Assembly (NCBI RefSeq): GCF_000203795.2
Contig: NW_006281109.1
Coordinates: forward strand, 506,001-570,000
Reading direction: 5' to 3'
Source: Batrachochytrium dendrobatidis JAM81
Taxonomy: Eukaryota > Chytridiomycota > Chytridiomycetes > Rhizophydiales
DNA length: 64,000 bases
Positions 49,400 through 62,295 of the stretch are shown in pieces. How positions within the stretch are numbered: the first letter of the stretch is position 1; the number at the start of each line of letters is the position of its first letter. A program made the translations under genes and the position numbers. The notes beneath the pieces are model-generated. The model made no database searches, was not told where the DNA came from, and was given only the letters and a program-made list of their open reading frames with translations.

Positions 49400-50726
49400 A
49401 TGAAATCCAAAGACAAGAATATCAAACCTGCCACTAAAATGTCTTCAAAAAAGATCACCAAGTCTGCAGTAAAAACAAAGCCGGCGGCAACACCAACCAT
49501 TGCCAAGACTCGATCAGCTTCAAAGAAAACAGCAAAGCCCACTAAAACTCTGCCAGAACCCATTGAATCAGACTCTTTAGAAGAGCAGGATGATGGCATA
49601 AAAGTTGTTATGCCTGATGAATTATCTGATGCTGAAGAGGATGATGTGCAAACTCTCTTTGAAAAAAATGACGATTCAGCCAAGGATGTGGACAGTGATG
49701 CAGATATTATCAAAGGAATAGACAGCAGTGACGATCAAGACAGCTCTGATGATGAATATAGAGGCAAAAAGGGTATGCATACTTCCAATGGCAAGACTGA
49801 ATCAATTTCAAAGAAAAGGAGTGATGTAGCGGGTTCTGAAAAAACCGAGTTCCAGAATGGAGAAAATCTTGTGCTTCTGGAACCAAGTGATCTATCAACG
49901 CTCAAGACAGCTACCAAAAAAGTCAAAGGGGTGCCAAAAACCACTCCTGGCGTTGTGTATCTTGGTCATATTCCACACGGTTTCTATGAAGCCGAAATGC
50001 TTTCATACTTTTCACAGTTTGGAGAAGTTACTCGACTTCGGCTTTCCCGAAACAAAAAGGTGGGAAACTCACACACTCGTTACTGCTGTATATTTTATAA
50101 ATAATCAGCCTGTTTAACTATTTTGTGAGCTAATCTAATATTATTATGCGTGTGTCCCATATAGACTGGCCACTCCAAGCATTATGCATTTGTTGAATTC
50201 AAGGATATCGAGGTTGCCAAAATTGTAGCAGACACAATGGACAACTATCTGATGTTTAATCGAATGCTCAAGTGTAAGCAATTGACTTTTATCTTATTTT
50301 GGCTCAGATCAAACTAATTCATATCTTGTCAAACCAATAATTTAGGTAAAGTGGTGTCTGCTGATAAGCTACATGCTGATACCTTCAAAGGTTGCGATCG
50401 TAAGTTCAGGGTTATTCCATGGAACAAACTTCAACGAGATCGACAAAACAAGGTTAGTTTACAAACGTGTTGTCGACTTTCAATTCCAATATATTGGTCA
50501 TCTAATTTGATATTTCTACTGATAGCCAAAAACAGCCGAGGAATGGGATACTATTCAGACAAAGCTGGAGAAAAGAGATTCAAAAAAACGAAAGCAATTA
50601 GAGGAGCTTGGTATTGATTATGAATTTCCAGGTTATGCTGGTGCAGCAGCCGAGAGAAAGGCTAAATTAGCAGCCTCGGCAGAAAAGACTCTGAAGAAAA
50701 GTAAGAAAGCAAGCGAGGACAAATAA
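49400..50726 (+). CDS. NOP15: Nucleolar RRM protein NIFK / Nop15
   Basis: Nucleolar RNA-binding protein needed for ITS2 processing in 60S assembly. Exons 49400-50059, 50165-50273, 50346-50452, 50526-50726; 1,077 nt, 358 residues. The N-terminal about 180 residues are Lys/Ala-rich then acidic and Ser-rich, typical of nucleolar proteins. One RRM at about 185-265: [20 protein letters not shown] (RNP2), [39 protein letters not shown] (RNP1). The family tail [20 protein letters not shown] and a Lys-rich C-terminus follow. The stop codon is only 15 bp from a MITE-like repeat and about 215 bp from the second ataxin-2 duplication. Confidence 0.94.
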
Positions 50727-50741
50727 ACGGCTTTGGTCGAT

Positions 50742-50965
50742 TTACAGCCGTATTCACGTAAAATGGATCCATTTTGTATCTTGCAGTGATTATCTCTTGC
50801 TTTGAAATAAACAATAGTTAAATATTCGTTACAATTTTCTACTATGGATTGACTTTGATAAACATTATCAATTGTTCTAAGCACAGTTTCCATTATGCGA
50901 CTGAACGTTTATTATGTACTTTGGTATTCTTAGCTAATCATTCAATTTACGCGAATACGGCTATA
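50742..50965. mobile_element. MITE-like element, copy 4 (about 224 bp)
   Basis: Left end TTACAGCCGTATTCACGTAA; right end the complement of ATTTACGCGAATACGGCT. The interior shares TTTGTATCTTGCAG and AATAAACAATAGTTAA-like blocks with copy 5 at 61940-62256. Its last 25 bases coincide with the first bases of duplicated segment copy 2. Confidence 0.75.
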
Positions 50966-52789
50966 GCATTTAAAAAATCAAAACTTGATAAAACTACGCT
51001 GATTACCAAATCCAACAATCAAAATATTGTTGCAAGCATCAAACTCAATACAACATTCATGTAATTATAACTCACTGCTGTAATTTGGCAACAAAAAAGT
51101 CGATTGATACGCTCAAGAAGCTTAAATGCCAGAAACTCGAACAGTTTCAATTTTAATAAACTGATCCTGGACTAAACTATAGTTTAGTGTCAAATTGTTG
51201 GCAGGTGCACTGCAGTGTTTGTAGTTTGCTCAGTCATCAACACCCGCAGTATCAATAGTTTAGATTGTCTGCGAATGTAGCATTGAACTGCTTTATTAAA
51301 ATAAACCCTTTGACCCAATTGAAATACTCGACAAGATTATCAATTCAAAAACAGTAACCACGTTTGACTTGCAGAGCTGATACTGATAACAGCTAAATCC
51401 ATCAACCCATATTGATACTTGAACAAGTAATGCTGTTTGAACACATCCTGTAATCAACCAAGGCTGTATCACGACTTGCTTAAATCTAGTCAACTGAGTC
51501 ATGGCATATCCTTCAACCAATCAGATCTGAACAACGTACATGATCCATCAGCAATATATGAATAAAGTGGTATGGATTGCATGATGCAACCACTTGTCAT
51601 GTCAATGCATATTAAATACTAGATCAGTGGCCTATAGTTTGAAAATCAGTGATGGGATCGCATACTTTGAAATGGTACTACCATGATGATATCTACACGA
51701 TTGAGTTGAAAATAAACGGTAATAAAACAACACCAGATCCATATCCACACGATAGAGTTGAAAGTAAACAACACCAAATGGACACTTGATACAATCGAGA
51801 TGATCACATCAACAACATGGACAAGATTTGAACACGAGACAAGTGATACAAGTTACACAAGTGATAATACAGTCAATGCAGTCAATACAAGTGACATGTG
51901 TGATATAATCAATCCAAGTGAAACAGTTTATTACCAAGACATTACATTTGACTTGTTCGTGAGCAATAACACGCAATGCAAATGACATCCATATCCACGT
52001 GACTCGGCGCGTTGGGTTGATTTTAAATTTCTGCGCCTTCAAACGTGCAGAAACTATATTGATATCAACGTTATATTCTGGGCAATAGCCGCACCATCTT
52101 CCACTGCAGGAAAGCTCAAGGAACTGTATTCTGCTATATAGAAGGTAATATATTGTAGTATCCGTTATATATGACCTGATTGAATCGAATTCCTTGGTTT
52201 GGACAATAGATTGGTGTTTTTATTTGATAGAATCTTGCAGTTTGGTATTGAAAAATCAGTATATATGGTGATGCAATGAGCATTAAGAAGTGTTTGTGTA
52301 TATCATTTACCGATCTAGTAATTATTAGCATACAGTTATTTGTTATCCGTAACCAACGTAACAGACGACATGCAAACCCTAGACTGTGTCGGGTTGAGTC
52401 CCAATAAGATCATCCCATATGGATACAATCCACGTCGGTTGTTTGGTATGATATCAATGGATGACTTTGTCCAAATACAATATGGACTGCTATATAAACC
52501 ATAGTGGGCAGTTGATTAGAATACTGCTGTAAAACAGTCATGGTTTTGATGATTCTAATCCTTTTTATTGTATATCAATCGACTGGCTTTGGATTGTCAT
52601 GGCGAATTTACGAATATTGTCATGACAAACCTACAAATATTGTCATGACGAACCTACACATATTGTCATGACGAACCTACTCATATCGTCATGGTGAATC
52701 CATTTCATATCGTCGTGCAGATCGAATCTATCAAGGCCGTTGCTACTGCAATCTTACTATCAGTTATATATATTTGATAAATTCCAACA
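50966..52789. other. Upstream region of ataxin-2 copy 2
   Basis: As 13476-15299: no supportable gene; carries CACGTGAC at 51996 and the 23-bp tandem repeat at 52591-52717. Confidence 0.6.
52591..52717 (+). repeat. 23-bp tandem repeat upstream of ataxin-2 (copy 2)
   Basis: Same array as 15101-15227, about five degenerate units with the GTCATGAC palindrome core. Confidence 0.75.
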
Positions 52790-55700
52790 ATGGGTCGTAA
52801 ACCTTCTCCGACAAAAACAACAGGTCCTTTTAGTGGTTCGATATCGACACCAATGGGAACCACTCAACACAAATCACAGACTCCGACATCGAATGCAATG
52901 CGTTCACAACCTCAGACCCAAACTCGACCTTCTTCAAATGTGTCGGGCCCAACTCCACAAATACCGTAAGTGATTGTTTTATGGTAGACTATCTATATAC
53001 GATCAAGTATACACTATGCAGTAGAATGTCAAGTACACGAAGCGACCAGATTGTCACTGAATCTTGTCAAACAATATTGATTTTAATTGGCATGTATTGG
53101 ATTAGGAAAGCAACCAAAGCAAATGCATGGAGTGCAGGACCTCCAGTGATGGCAGTGTCAGACTCAATGACGCCTGCAGTATCAGTTGCAGCAGCAAAGA
53201 CAAATGGATCTCGCACAAACTCGACACAGAAAAGTCCATCCGCCAAAATGAGCGCAAAAGAACGAGCACTCAACGCAGTGCTGCAACTTGTGGTAAGTGA
53301 CGATAGTGTCCAATGGTGTTTGTCGAGAGTGGAACTGCAGAGATATGTGAATATTTACTGATTGAATCTGCAATGAACAGGGCGTAAAGACTCTGGTGAC
53401 CACATTAGATGGAAGTGAGGTTGAGGGTATCTGCCACACTGTAGATCCAGTTGATTTGTCAGTCAGTCTACGACAAGCGAGAAAACGGGTGCTTCATAGC
53501 AAAGGAACAGGTCGAGCCATTGCACAACTCAACATTCGTGGAGCAGATGTGGTATCGATTACAGCAGCCTCGTTTGAGACAGCTCGTCCACCACGGACCA
53601 AAGTGTCTCATCACTTTAAAACAGATACGGCGATATCGGGTGGAGCAGGTGAGCATCGCTACCGTAATCTGACCAAATGGACATCAGATAATGCCAATGA
53701 ACAAAGCATGACAGGTTTAGAAGGTGAGATGAGTCAGTGATGGATATCGATCAGTTGTATTGGTTGACAATGTTTGGTAATGAACTGACTGTTAATTGGT
53801 AGATGTGCCAAAGTCAGGAACTTGGGACCAGTTTGCTACGAATAAACGACTGTTTGGTGTAACCACTGATTTTGATGAACACATGTATACCACGGTAGTA
53901 GACAAGAGTTTGCCAGGATTTTCTAAGCGAGAGGCCGAAGCAGCACGTATTGCAGCCGAGATTGAACGAGTAAGTGGACGAGTCGGAACTATGAATCGCT
54001 TTGATTACGCGTGGCATATTTTGTTGTTGTTGTTGGATAATGTTGTTGTTGGGTTCAATGTTGAATAATGTTGTTGTTGTTGAGTTCAATGTTCTGGTAA
54101 ATTGTCATTGAAATTGACTTGTTTGACTTGTTGTTCAACTGTTTGTAGGCACCAACTCGTAATCTACATGTGGCAGAAGAACGCGGATTTTGTCCAACTG
54201 ATAGCACAATGGATGAAGAAGACAGGTGTGTCAATCAATATTAGTACACAAATACATCAAGTGTACTGTTGGTTATGCATACAGATCAGCTAATATCAAC
54301 TGCACCGATATAGGTATTCATCTGTTTTGAGAAATGTAACCCAAGGCAATAGGAAACCTACAAATACATCGTGGCGGTCAACTGTCGCACCAGCATCAAC
54401 ACACAAACAGTCTACAGTCGGAGCCACATTTGCCAGTATTGCTGAAAAGAATGCACCACAGTCTACAGCTGGAACTGGAACTACATTTGCCAGTATTGTT
54501 GAAAAGAATGCACGACATAGTCATGCACCACAATCTACGCCAGATCCTACAGTGACAGTACAAAAACTATTTTCAGAGTTTGCTGGAGGTGAGCGAAAAC
54601 AATGGCAGGTTCGAAGAGAGCAAATTCATCGAACCAAACAAGGCGGGCTTTTGGACGATCTTAAAAAGTTTGGAAACAGTTTCAAACTGCAAACACCAAT
54701 GCCTGAAGATATCAAATGCATTCTACATATGGATGCCAAGAAAGAGTCGAACAACATAGAACAGTCGCAACTCTTGCAAGACAAATCAAACAAATCAGAC
54801 AAACCGGAAACCAGCAGTGACCGTGCCAGTTGTAAAACCAACAATCGTAATGCTGCGTCGGATGCACATACTAAAAATGCAACATCAGGTACGCCATCAA
54901 ATGACATCAAAAAGAATCCATCGACACAAAATGCATTGGTGTCTCAGAAAAACACAGCAGATGTCAAGGCAAATGTAGAATCTGTCAAGCATTTGGCAGT
55001 ATCCAAATCAGAACCTAATCCTGTCGTATCAGATACCACGTCGAATACACCACACGATAGTCAAAGTAATCCAAGTGCATCATTAGCCACGACTTGCAAG
55101 ACAAATGCTGAAACCAAGCTCAATACACACCCTACTGCATGCGTCACTGGATCAGCCAAGCCTGATGTGACTGCATCAGCACAATCGAATGTAAAGGTTC
55201 CAAAGCAACCACTGTCAAGTTGTGCCAACAGTCACACGCCAACTCCAAAAACAGTCGTGTCAGCCAGTTTAAAACCACAATCCACACAGACCAGTGCATC
55301 AACAAAGGAACCAAAGAGTGAAACGGGTTTGCCAAGAAAGCAATCAATATCACAAGAATCAGTGTCTGAGAATGCACGATTGTCCAAGGATGAAGATATA
55401 AGCGACAAAGTATCAACAGTGTCAGAGACTCCGTCCAATGGCACCAGTATGACGTCGACATCCAAATCTACATTCAAGTTTAATGTATCGGCCTCTGAAT
55501 TTACGCCAACAACAGTATCTAATGCAAAGCCACCAGCAGTGTCTGGTGTAAAACCAACATCAGATCCAAAGGTAAGCGTGTCGGAACGTAATGGGACATT
55601 TGTCTATCTGAATGCATATAGCACGTTACTGACATGGCGAGTCTGATGGAATCAGAATTTTAATTATCCCAACAGACGTGGCGGAAAGTCAAACGGGACA

Positions 55701-56635
55701 CCCAATGCACGGATGCATACCAAGCCATATCAAGGAAAGCCATATCAGAAATATGCTCCATGTATGTTGAGTGATTTGAATTGGAATGTAAAGTGTATAT
55801 ATTCTGATGCTATTTGGCTGTATTATTAGCTGGGCATTATGATGCTCATCAGATAGGTGGTGAGTTTTATTCTGGAGCAGGTCCATATCCACCACAGCCT
55901 CAGTATGATCCAATGGTCAGTGCTATTTTGTATGGTGTTGATTGTTTGAGATTCAAGTATACTGATATTTGTGTTGATTGTTTGAATGGCATCGCACATT
56001 TGAAATGTTATTTGGGATGACTTTGTGATTGGATACCAGTATATGCCACATGGTGTCATGTATAATCCATCAATGGTTCATCCAGGAATGCCAGCACCAG
56101 CAATGATGTATGGAATGCATCCTCAATATGGGTTTATGCCAGGAATGCACCCAGCCGGTAAGTTGATATCAGTGATATGAACAGTTTGTGGTGAATGGTT
56201 AATGTTTGAAGTGACCACGAGCGCTGGTTAGCGTGTTGACTAATACAATGATTTGATAAACTTTCAGGAGCAGTGATGGGATATTCTCATCAGCCACCAA
56301 TGCCGCCTATGGGCTGGGTTTCGAGTCCTGGCGAAGCAGTGCAGTATGGCGCGCCAGTCATGATAGTTGGCGGTACAATGCCGTCAGACATGGCAGGTGT
56401 ACCGAACACGACAGGTGGTGGACCCAGTTCGGGTAGTGTAGAGTATCCTACATATGAGCAGCATCAGATGATGATGCAAGGCCACGCACCTCAGATGTAT
56501 ATGCAATCACCCTATGTTCAATATGGTATACAAGATCCGCAGAATACGCAGCTACCACCAACATCGCCGAGTGCACAACAGGCCACGCCGTATATTGTAG
56601 CTGTACAAGCAACCTCACCACAAGGATCTCAGTGA
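52790..56635 (+). CDS. ATXN2: Ataxin-2 / Pbp1 homologue, copy 2
   Basis: Exons shift by 37,490 from copy 1: 52790-52965, 53106-53292, 53381-53723, 53803-53969, 54149-54225, 54314-55571, 55656-55761, 55830-55915, 56040-56157, 56268-56635; 961 residues. The SM-ATX ([18 protein letters not shown]), LsmAD ([13 protein letters not shown]) and PAM2-like motif ([12 protein letters not shown]) are all intact. I see no coding difference from copy 1, so both copies could make the same protein. About 1.8 kb of upstream sequence is also copied, so the promoter probably came along. Whether both are expressed is unknown. The alternative is that one copy is an assembly artefact, which the unrelated flanks and the five differences argue against. 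Confidence 0.92.
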
Positions 56636-57501
56636 TGGCTGTTGTACTGAATATTTTGTCAGGTTGTGAAGAATGTGATGAGTTGCTGTTTCAAGATTTG
56701 TCGAGATGTATGCTGTATTATGATACAGATGAGGCAGAATAAAGTGTGAATCCACTATGTGTTGTGTTTTCTAAATGTAACCACTGATGCGATTGATTTA
56801 TTTTTGATTGGTTGGATGAATAGAAAATACTAAACTGGTATGTGCATGACCAATAGTATAATTGAAATAATCATGACACACGTCGAGATATTACCAGTTG
56901 GTTGAATACACATTTGTTTTCGAGTCAATGGCATGCAACGTGGATGAGTTGGTAAAGATCTGAAATAGTAATTAGGGTTTTGTTTGTGTTGGTCTTGAAT
57001 TGTCAGATTTACAATTTTGAATTCAAAAATAAACTCGAGACTTTACAGTTGAATACTATTTGACACTAATAAATTGACTGTATTATGGACAGTTTATTCA
57101 TGTCAAAGTCTTGTTACTCGATTGCAGAATTCTTGTTGGTTATTTTGCAAACTTGAATTGGTGAATTTAAAGCAATTTGTATTTGATTTTCAACTTTTAA
57201 AAACTGTCAGCGACTTGAATGGCATAACTATCTATTGATCGTGTCTCGTGTACCATCACAACAGCCCAGTTTTCCAACGATCTGTGCTATTTCCTGTTAT
57301 CAGAATGATTTAAAAACATGATGAAATGGGCCTAAAATATCAATGAATACATTGTGTTCTCATGCCCATTGACACCAGCATTGACCATATTAGAACAAGT
57401 GAGTCACGTGGACTGAATGTGACGAAATCTGAACTGTTTTTTGAATCATTTTCAATTCGAATCAGCAGTTGCAGTACAACCAACATCACACTAGCATTAC
57501 C
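56636..57501. other. Spacer after ataxin-2 copy 2, upstream of COX subunit
   Basis: 56636-57208 is duplicated ataxin-2 3' sequence. The unique 57209-57501 should contain the COX subunit promoter and holds a CACGTG element at 57405-57410 followed by GTGACGAAATCTG. No gene seen. Confidence 0.5.
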
Positions 57502-58573
57502 ATGTTTGCTATTCGTTCTGCTCTGCGTCAGGCTAAACCTGTGATCCAGCGCTCTCCCTATCAGCAGCGATTTTCATCTTCTTTGACACCTTCAGCTCTT
57601 TCTCATATTGAGGCTCGTTGGGTCAAGCTTCCCGAGGCTGAGCAAGGTGCCATTGCAGACCAACTCGCTGAGCTGCAAAAGGGAGATTGGAAAGCACTGA
57701 CTCTTGAACAGAAGCGTGCAGGTGAATTACAGGCTGTCCTTTTCTTATTCACATCTGTACATTTAGTTTAGTCACAAGTGCCTTATCTGGCTTTACTGGC
57801 ATACCAACCTTGTTCTATTAATTCTCATTTTTGATACAAAGTAGTTTGTGACTTGGCTCTATTTTGACCATGAAAGGGTCTGAATCTGTCTTTTATAAAA
57901 GCATGTTTTTGGGGTTAATTGGAATTCAATTAGTGCTGATTTGTAATGCAATGTACTGAAAGGGCAGTTTGAAATTGCTGTAACAGTGTTACTACACTAT
58001 TCCAAGATCGTAGCCTTGTTATGTTGAGCAACATGTGTCACTATTTCCTTGTTTAGAGATCTATAATATCGTTACACATTCTCTATTCCAGAACCATGAT
58101 GTCTTGATCTATTGCTTAGTGTTATCTTTTGTTATTCCATCTCACACGTGTGCATTGGAAACAAACCTGCACTTTTGAATCATTTTGATATAGCCTACTT
58201 TATTGCCTATGGACCCTATGGTGCTCGAACTCCTGCCGATCCTGTTTTAAGAATTAAAGTTGCCTCGTGGGTTGTGTTTTTCCTTGCCACAGCTGGTACT
58301 CTGCTGGCTGTTTGGGAATCTGGTAAGTTTGTAATTGAATTTTAAAGCTTATATTTTTGCAAATGAATACTAGTTTTTGGCCAGTCTTGTGAATACACTT
58401 GCCAACCTTGCTCTAAACCAACACTGAATGTCTTATATTTAGTTAAGAACAAGCCCAAGACATTTTCAAAGGAATGGAAGGAAGCAGAAGATGCTCTTGC
58501 AATCGAGAGAAAGATGAATCCCTTCAGCGGTGCATATGCCAAGGTTCTCGAAGCCGAGAACAAATCTGCTTGA
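57502..58573 (+). CDS. COX5: Cytochrome c oxidase subunit IV (fungal COX5 type)
   Basis: Nuclear-encoded single-span subunit of mitochondrial complex IV. Exons 57502-57721, 58194-58322, 58443-58573; 480 nt, 159 residues. The N-terminus MFAIRSALRQAKPVIQRSPY is an Arg-rich presequence. Then HIEARWVKLPEAEQGAIADQ and LQKGDWKALTLEQKRA, family hallmarks, and YFIAYGPYGARTPADP. A membrane segment (VASWVVFFLATAGTLLAV) precedes KNKPKTFSKEWKEAEDALAI. Intron 1 is 472 nt, much longer than most introns in this window; no gene or repeat is seen inside it. Confidence 0.93.
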
Positions 58574-58853
58574 TTGTGTTTTGCAATGAAGAGTTTGATT
58601 TCTTTACGCAGTTTATTCTTGAAATGCGATAATGTTGGATTGATATTTACTAGTTGAAGATATGCCAAGATTAATTGGGTCGAGTGCAAGCCCTCAGGAG
58701 CTGTTGGTTTGCCACGATTGATAAACTGTTTATAACAAAATAATATATTTCTATAACAGACAATGCAGAACCAGGCAGGTCGAGTTTGAGGTTTATCAAT
58801 TGCAACTGCTCTTGATAAATGCTGTATATATTTCAACTTGAATCTCATTCCAG

Positions 58854-59666
58854 ATGGCTGGATTGGGTCCAGTTTAGTCAACTGATAACCGCTCATTCGT
58901 CATGTCACATATGCTTAGGTTTTAGATGTTTCTTCAAGAGCTGCAGATACTTTTGTGTCTACCTTTTATAGTATGTTTGATCGTCAGCGACACATGATAG
59001 GACAGCTTTATAGCAATGTGTCTGTTTTACTATGGAATGGCAATCCTATACAGGGTGCGAGTAACATTGCTCAAACATACTTGTCGTTTCCAATAACAGG
59101 TATCTACTCGATAGTGTTGCACTATCCATCCTTGTTGTGTTTCATTTACGTGAGTATATATGTAGTTAACATCTACTATTACTTTGTAAAACTCGATGCA
59201 AAATTAGATCACCAAATATTATCTTATGATTGCCAGCCTATGATAGGCCAAGACTTTAATGATATCATTGTATCCATATCAGGTTTGCTACTTTGATGAT
59301 CAATTATAAACTGCTATACTATTAAATTAGTTATACTTGCTGCGTATATATTATGATACCAATACTACTTTGAAATGCAGGAAATGTTCGTTTTGGTGAT
59401 GAACAACGATCCAAATTATTCCATCAAACTTTTATTCTACGTCCAAAGGAAGAATCAAAGGGGAATTGTAAGTTGTTGGTTTAGCCTTTAAAAGGTTGAT
59501 ATTGTGTGTTTAACGGGCATATTTATCCATCATTCTATATAAACCTTGTAATGCATGGATAGATTTATAAAATATAGCAATGCCTTGCATTTATACTGAC
59601 AAACCTATACCGAATTTATTTTTGAATTCAGACTTTGTGATTTCAGATACGTTTAGATTTGTATGA
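58854..59666 (+). CDS. NXT1: NTF2-related mRNA export factor NXT1/p15
   Basis: Small partner of the Mex67/NXF1 mRNA export receptor, NTF2 fold. Exons 58926-59099, 59208-59282, 59381-59467 and 59632-59666 are clear: AADTFVSTFYSMFDRQRHMI, LYSNVSVLLWNGNPIQGASN, ILSYDCQPMIGQ, GNVRFGDEQRSKLFHQTFIL, ending FVISDTFRFV. The best first exon is the 13-nt 58854-58866 (MAGL plus one base), which gives 384 nt and 127 residues. It needs the weak donor GTCCAG, so the true start may differ. p15/NXT1 is preferred over NTF2 because of VLLWNGN and the DCQP signature. Confidence 0.82.
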
Positions 59667-60045
59667 ATACACTTGGTCAGAGTGGTTTTACATCAATCCA
59701 AGACTGGAATGAACCTAAAGTACGCACACAAGAATCGATAGGTTTTAATGAAAATGACGAGTATTAAACAAGATGGATTCATTATTAAATCAACGAGTAT
59801 GGTAACATCAATAAAACAATTCAATGAATATAAAAGATGAATTGAGTTTGTACAAGTTTAGATGAAGATTCTTATGAGATGAATCACGATGAAACCATAA
59901 AAATGACAAAAGAAACCATTCGATAAGAATTAAACAATGCGAATGTTTCAGTGCAATCCTTGCTGCAAATACCATCGAAACCATTACAAGCGTCTTGGTG
60001 ATTCTAACCAAACTCAAGTTTTCGTGATTTCGTCAACAAGTTTAG
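59667..60045. other. Spacer NXT1 / Sgf73
   Basis: About 380 bp, presumably the Sgf73 promoter. No motif, repeat or gene recognised. Confidence 0.45.
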
Positions 60046-61933
60046 ATGTCTGCATTCAAAGGCAAAGAGCATCTTTCTTGGGCATCATTTCGACAGAACC
60101 TCGGATTCGCTGATGGTGTGTGATCCATGAACAAAAACACTGCTGTTTATATTGGCAATAGTCAGTTGTCCATGTTAATATCATCGCACTCTGTTAATCG
60201 TATATTGCTCTGGAGTTGTAGCGTATTTCCTACTACTCTTGTCAGCATCTTGTTTTTATTATGTCTTTTGCGTTGCATATGATTTAGTCAAAGAGTTGAC
60301 TATGCACACAAGAGTCAAGAGCCATGAGTGTTGCATGTTGACTTTGTCAGTCAAATCATTGTCATGATCCCAATATTGCTCTTGACTCGATTTGGCTCAT
60401 CTTAAAACCACTTGATTGATATTTGGAGATAATTCAATGGCAGTAACGATATGCTGGAAATCAAAATCTGGCTTGACTTTATTTGTCGGCTATTCAACAT
60501 GTTTTATTTGGGCAAGCATGCTCCCATTGATTTTAAACCTGGCCCAGATGCGATCATACACTAACCCTGATTTCATTTATACTCAAGATCTGTACTGTGA
60601 GCCAGCATCACCAACCGCAATTGGTATTCCTATTAAAGAAGAGTTGATAGTAGTTTCTTGTTCGTTATGTTCAAGACCTGTTCTCCATAGTGGATTTTCT
60701 AAACATTTCGGTAGGAATTTGTCACTCATGGTTTAATCCAAAATGCTTGTATTTTAATCAAGTCTATGCATGCATTTGAGCTAACATTCAAACTGTTTTT
60801 TCTAGTAACGTGTAAAAAAGCCTCTTTATCTGGAAAGTCTAAAACTGCAAAGTTTTCTAATGGTCTAGTAACAAAAAAGAAGAAGCAAAACGGATCAACC
60901 TCTACGTCTGTTGCTGGATTCACACTATCGGGAGGTCCTTCTACATCACTTTCGTCATCCTCAACGTCTGTTTTTTCAGAAATAACACCATGTAGGACAT
61001 TGACTTCTTTTGGTTTGGATAAATCGCCATCTGTAACAGTTATTTCAGAAGGTTGGCTACCTTTAAGCTTTATGTGTACGCTTTTTAATGGGGTTAACCT
61101 TTATTCAAAATAATGTCTTGTTTATATCGTGTCTAATGCTTAGGGATCTCACCTGCATCTTTAAAGACTCCCAAAGCTGAATCTTCAAAAGAGTCGACCA
61201 AAAAAGTAAAAGGAGGTACGAATAGATTTTAAATGTTTGCTATGATACTACGCATTGGCAGCATTTTTCAAGTGATGCAACATAAGTTTCTAAATTGGAG
61301 TGGGTATGCTGTTTCATGAATCTACCTTACTACTACAGGCCCAATTAATTTGGATTTACAGTGTGGAGTAATGCACGACAATGGACTTCCTTGTGCTCGA
61401 TCTATTACATGCAAGATTCATTCCGTGTCTTTAAAACGTGCCGTAGCTGGTCGCACTCATCCATATGACTCACTGTATCAAGAGTATCAGGCCAAGGCAT
61501 TGCTAGCGCGAGGATTCAAAGGTTGTTTCTACCCAAACTTTTGCAAACATTGATTTAATGACCACCTGTCATGTTTCACGTTTTAATAGCGTAGAATTGT
61601 TCAATACGTGTTGGTTTGGAATGATCGTATTCACCTCTTTTTAATGTTATACACTTGATAGATGCAAAATCGGCTATTGCCTCGAAATCAATGGCACGAA
61701 CGACCATGGAATCAGTTATGGGAGCCGAAAAAATTAATCAAGAGGAAGAAGTGAATCGAGTCATGGCTGCCCTTAAATCACATCAGCCCTGTGCACTAGT
61801 GGCCACAGCGGCATCTCAACAACAGCAGACTATTTCCTCTCTTGGTGTCTGGATGGCTTACAAAACTCGTATAACTATGCAGGATGCGTTTCGAGACAGA
61901 GAAGCTACAGGAGCTGGATTTCAGGCGTGCTAA
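60046..61933 (+). CDS. SGF73: SAGA deubiquitinase-module subunit Sgf73 / ataxin-7
   Basis: Subunit that anchors the H2B deubiquitinase module to SAGA. Exons: 60046-60115, 60429-60442, 60548-60710, 60806-60991 (or to 61051), 61144-61215, 61339-61521, 61662-61933; 319 or 339 residues. Begins with the anchor-like HLSWASFRQNLGF. The N-terminal C2HC zinc finger is split by an intron: CSLCSRPVLHSGFSKHF then VTCK. A Lys/Ser-rich linker leads to the SCA7 domain: LQCGVMHDNGLPCARSITCK and HSVSLKRAVAGRTHPYD, with all Cys/His ligands present. The intron 60443-60547 is inferred because the read-through sequence (rich in Cys, Trp and Phe) looks unlike the rest; the frame stays open either way. Its stop is 8 bp before a MITE-like repeat. 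Confidence 0.85.
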
Positions 61934-62295
61934 TGTACATTCACAGCCGTATTCACGCAAAATAAAACACTCTGTATTTATCTTGCAGATTTTCTCTGGA
62001 ATAAACAACTGTTAACTATTCGTCGTTATTGGAAATTAATTCCTCCTATTGAAACTTTGTATTTTAATTTCAGATACGTTTGCGCTTTAGTTCAAGAAAC
62101 CATTTCAGGAATGTGGAATGTATTGGAACAGAAATGTGAATATTTGCTGTATTCTCGTACAAGAATAAACACAACGATCAGTAAGATTGGCACTAAATGA
62201 GACTGTTTATCATATATTTTAGTCTAGCATTTCATGTTGCGTGAATATGGCGGTAAATAACAATACAGCAGTTCAAACTTGATCATTTCTTCAAT
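61934..62295. other. Convergent spacer Sgf73 / NOT1, mostly MITE
   Basis: The gap between the two stop codons is almost completely occupied by the MITE-like element 61940-62256, so 3' ends of both transcripts probably lie in it. Confidence 0.6.
61940..62256. mobile_element. MITE-like element, copy 5 (about 317 bp)
   Basis: Left end CACAGCCGTATTCACGCAA; right end the complement of TTGCGTGAATATGGCGGTAA. Interior begins TTTATCTTGCAG and AATAAACAACTGTTAACTATTCG, like copy 4. No open reading frame. Confidence 0.72.

Larger units (their letters stand above)
50941..57208. repeat. Segmental duplication, copy 2 (6,268 bp, ataxin-2 segment)
   Basis: Direct copy of 13451-19718 at offset 37,490. Left flank (NIFK side) and right flank (COX subunit side) are unrelated to those of copy 1. 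Five transitions seen, no indel. It contains the 23-bp tandem array (52591-52717), the GTT microsatellite and the complete gene. Confidence 0.95.

Noticed and set aside
58342..58896. Minus-strand open frame of 184 codons opposite the COX subunit 3' exon
   Set aside because: It overlaps a well-supported coding exon and its spliced introns on the other strand, has no recognisable domain and is compositionally like a shadow.
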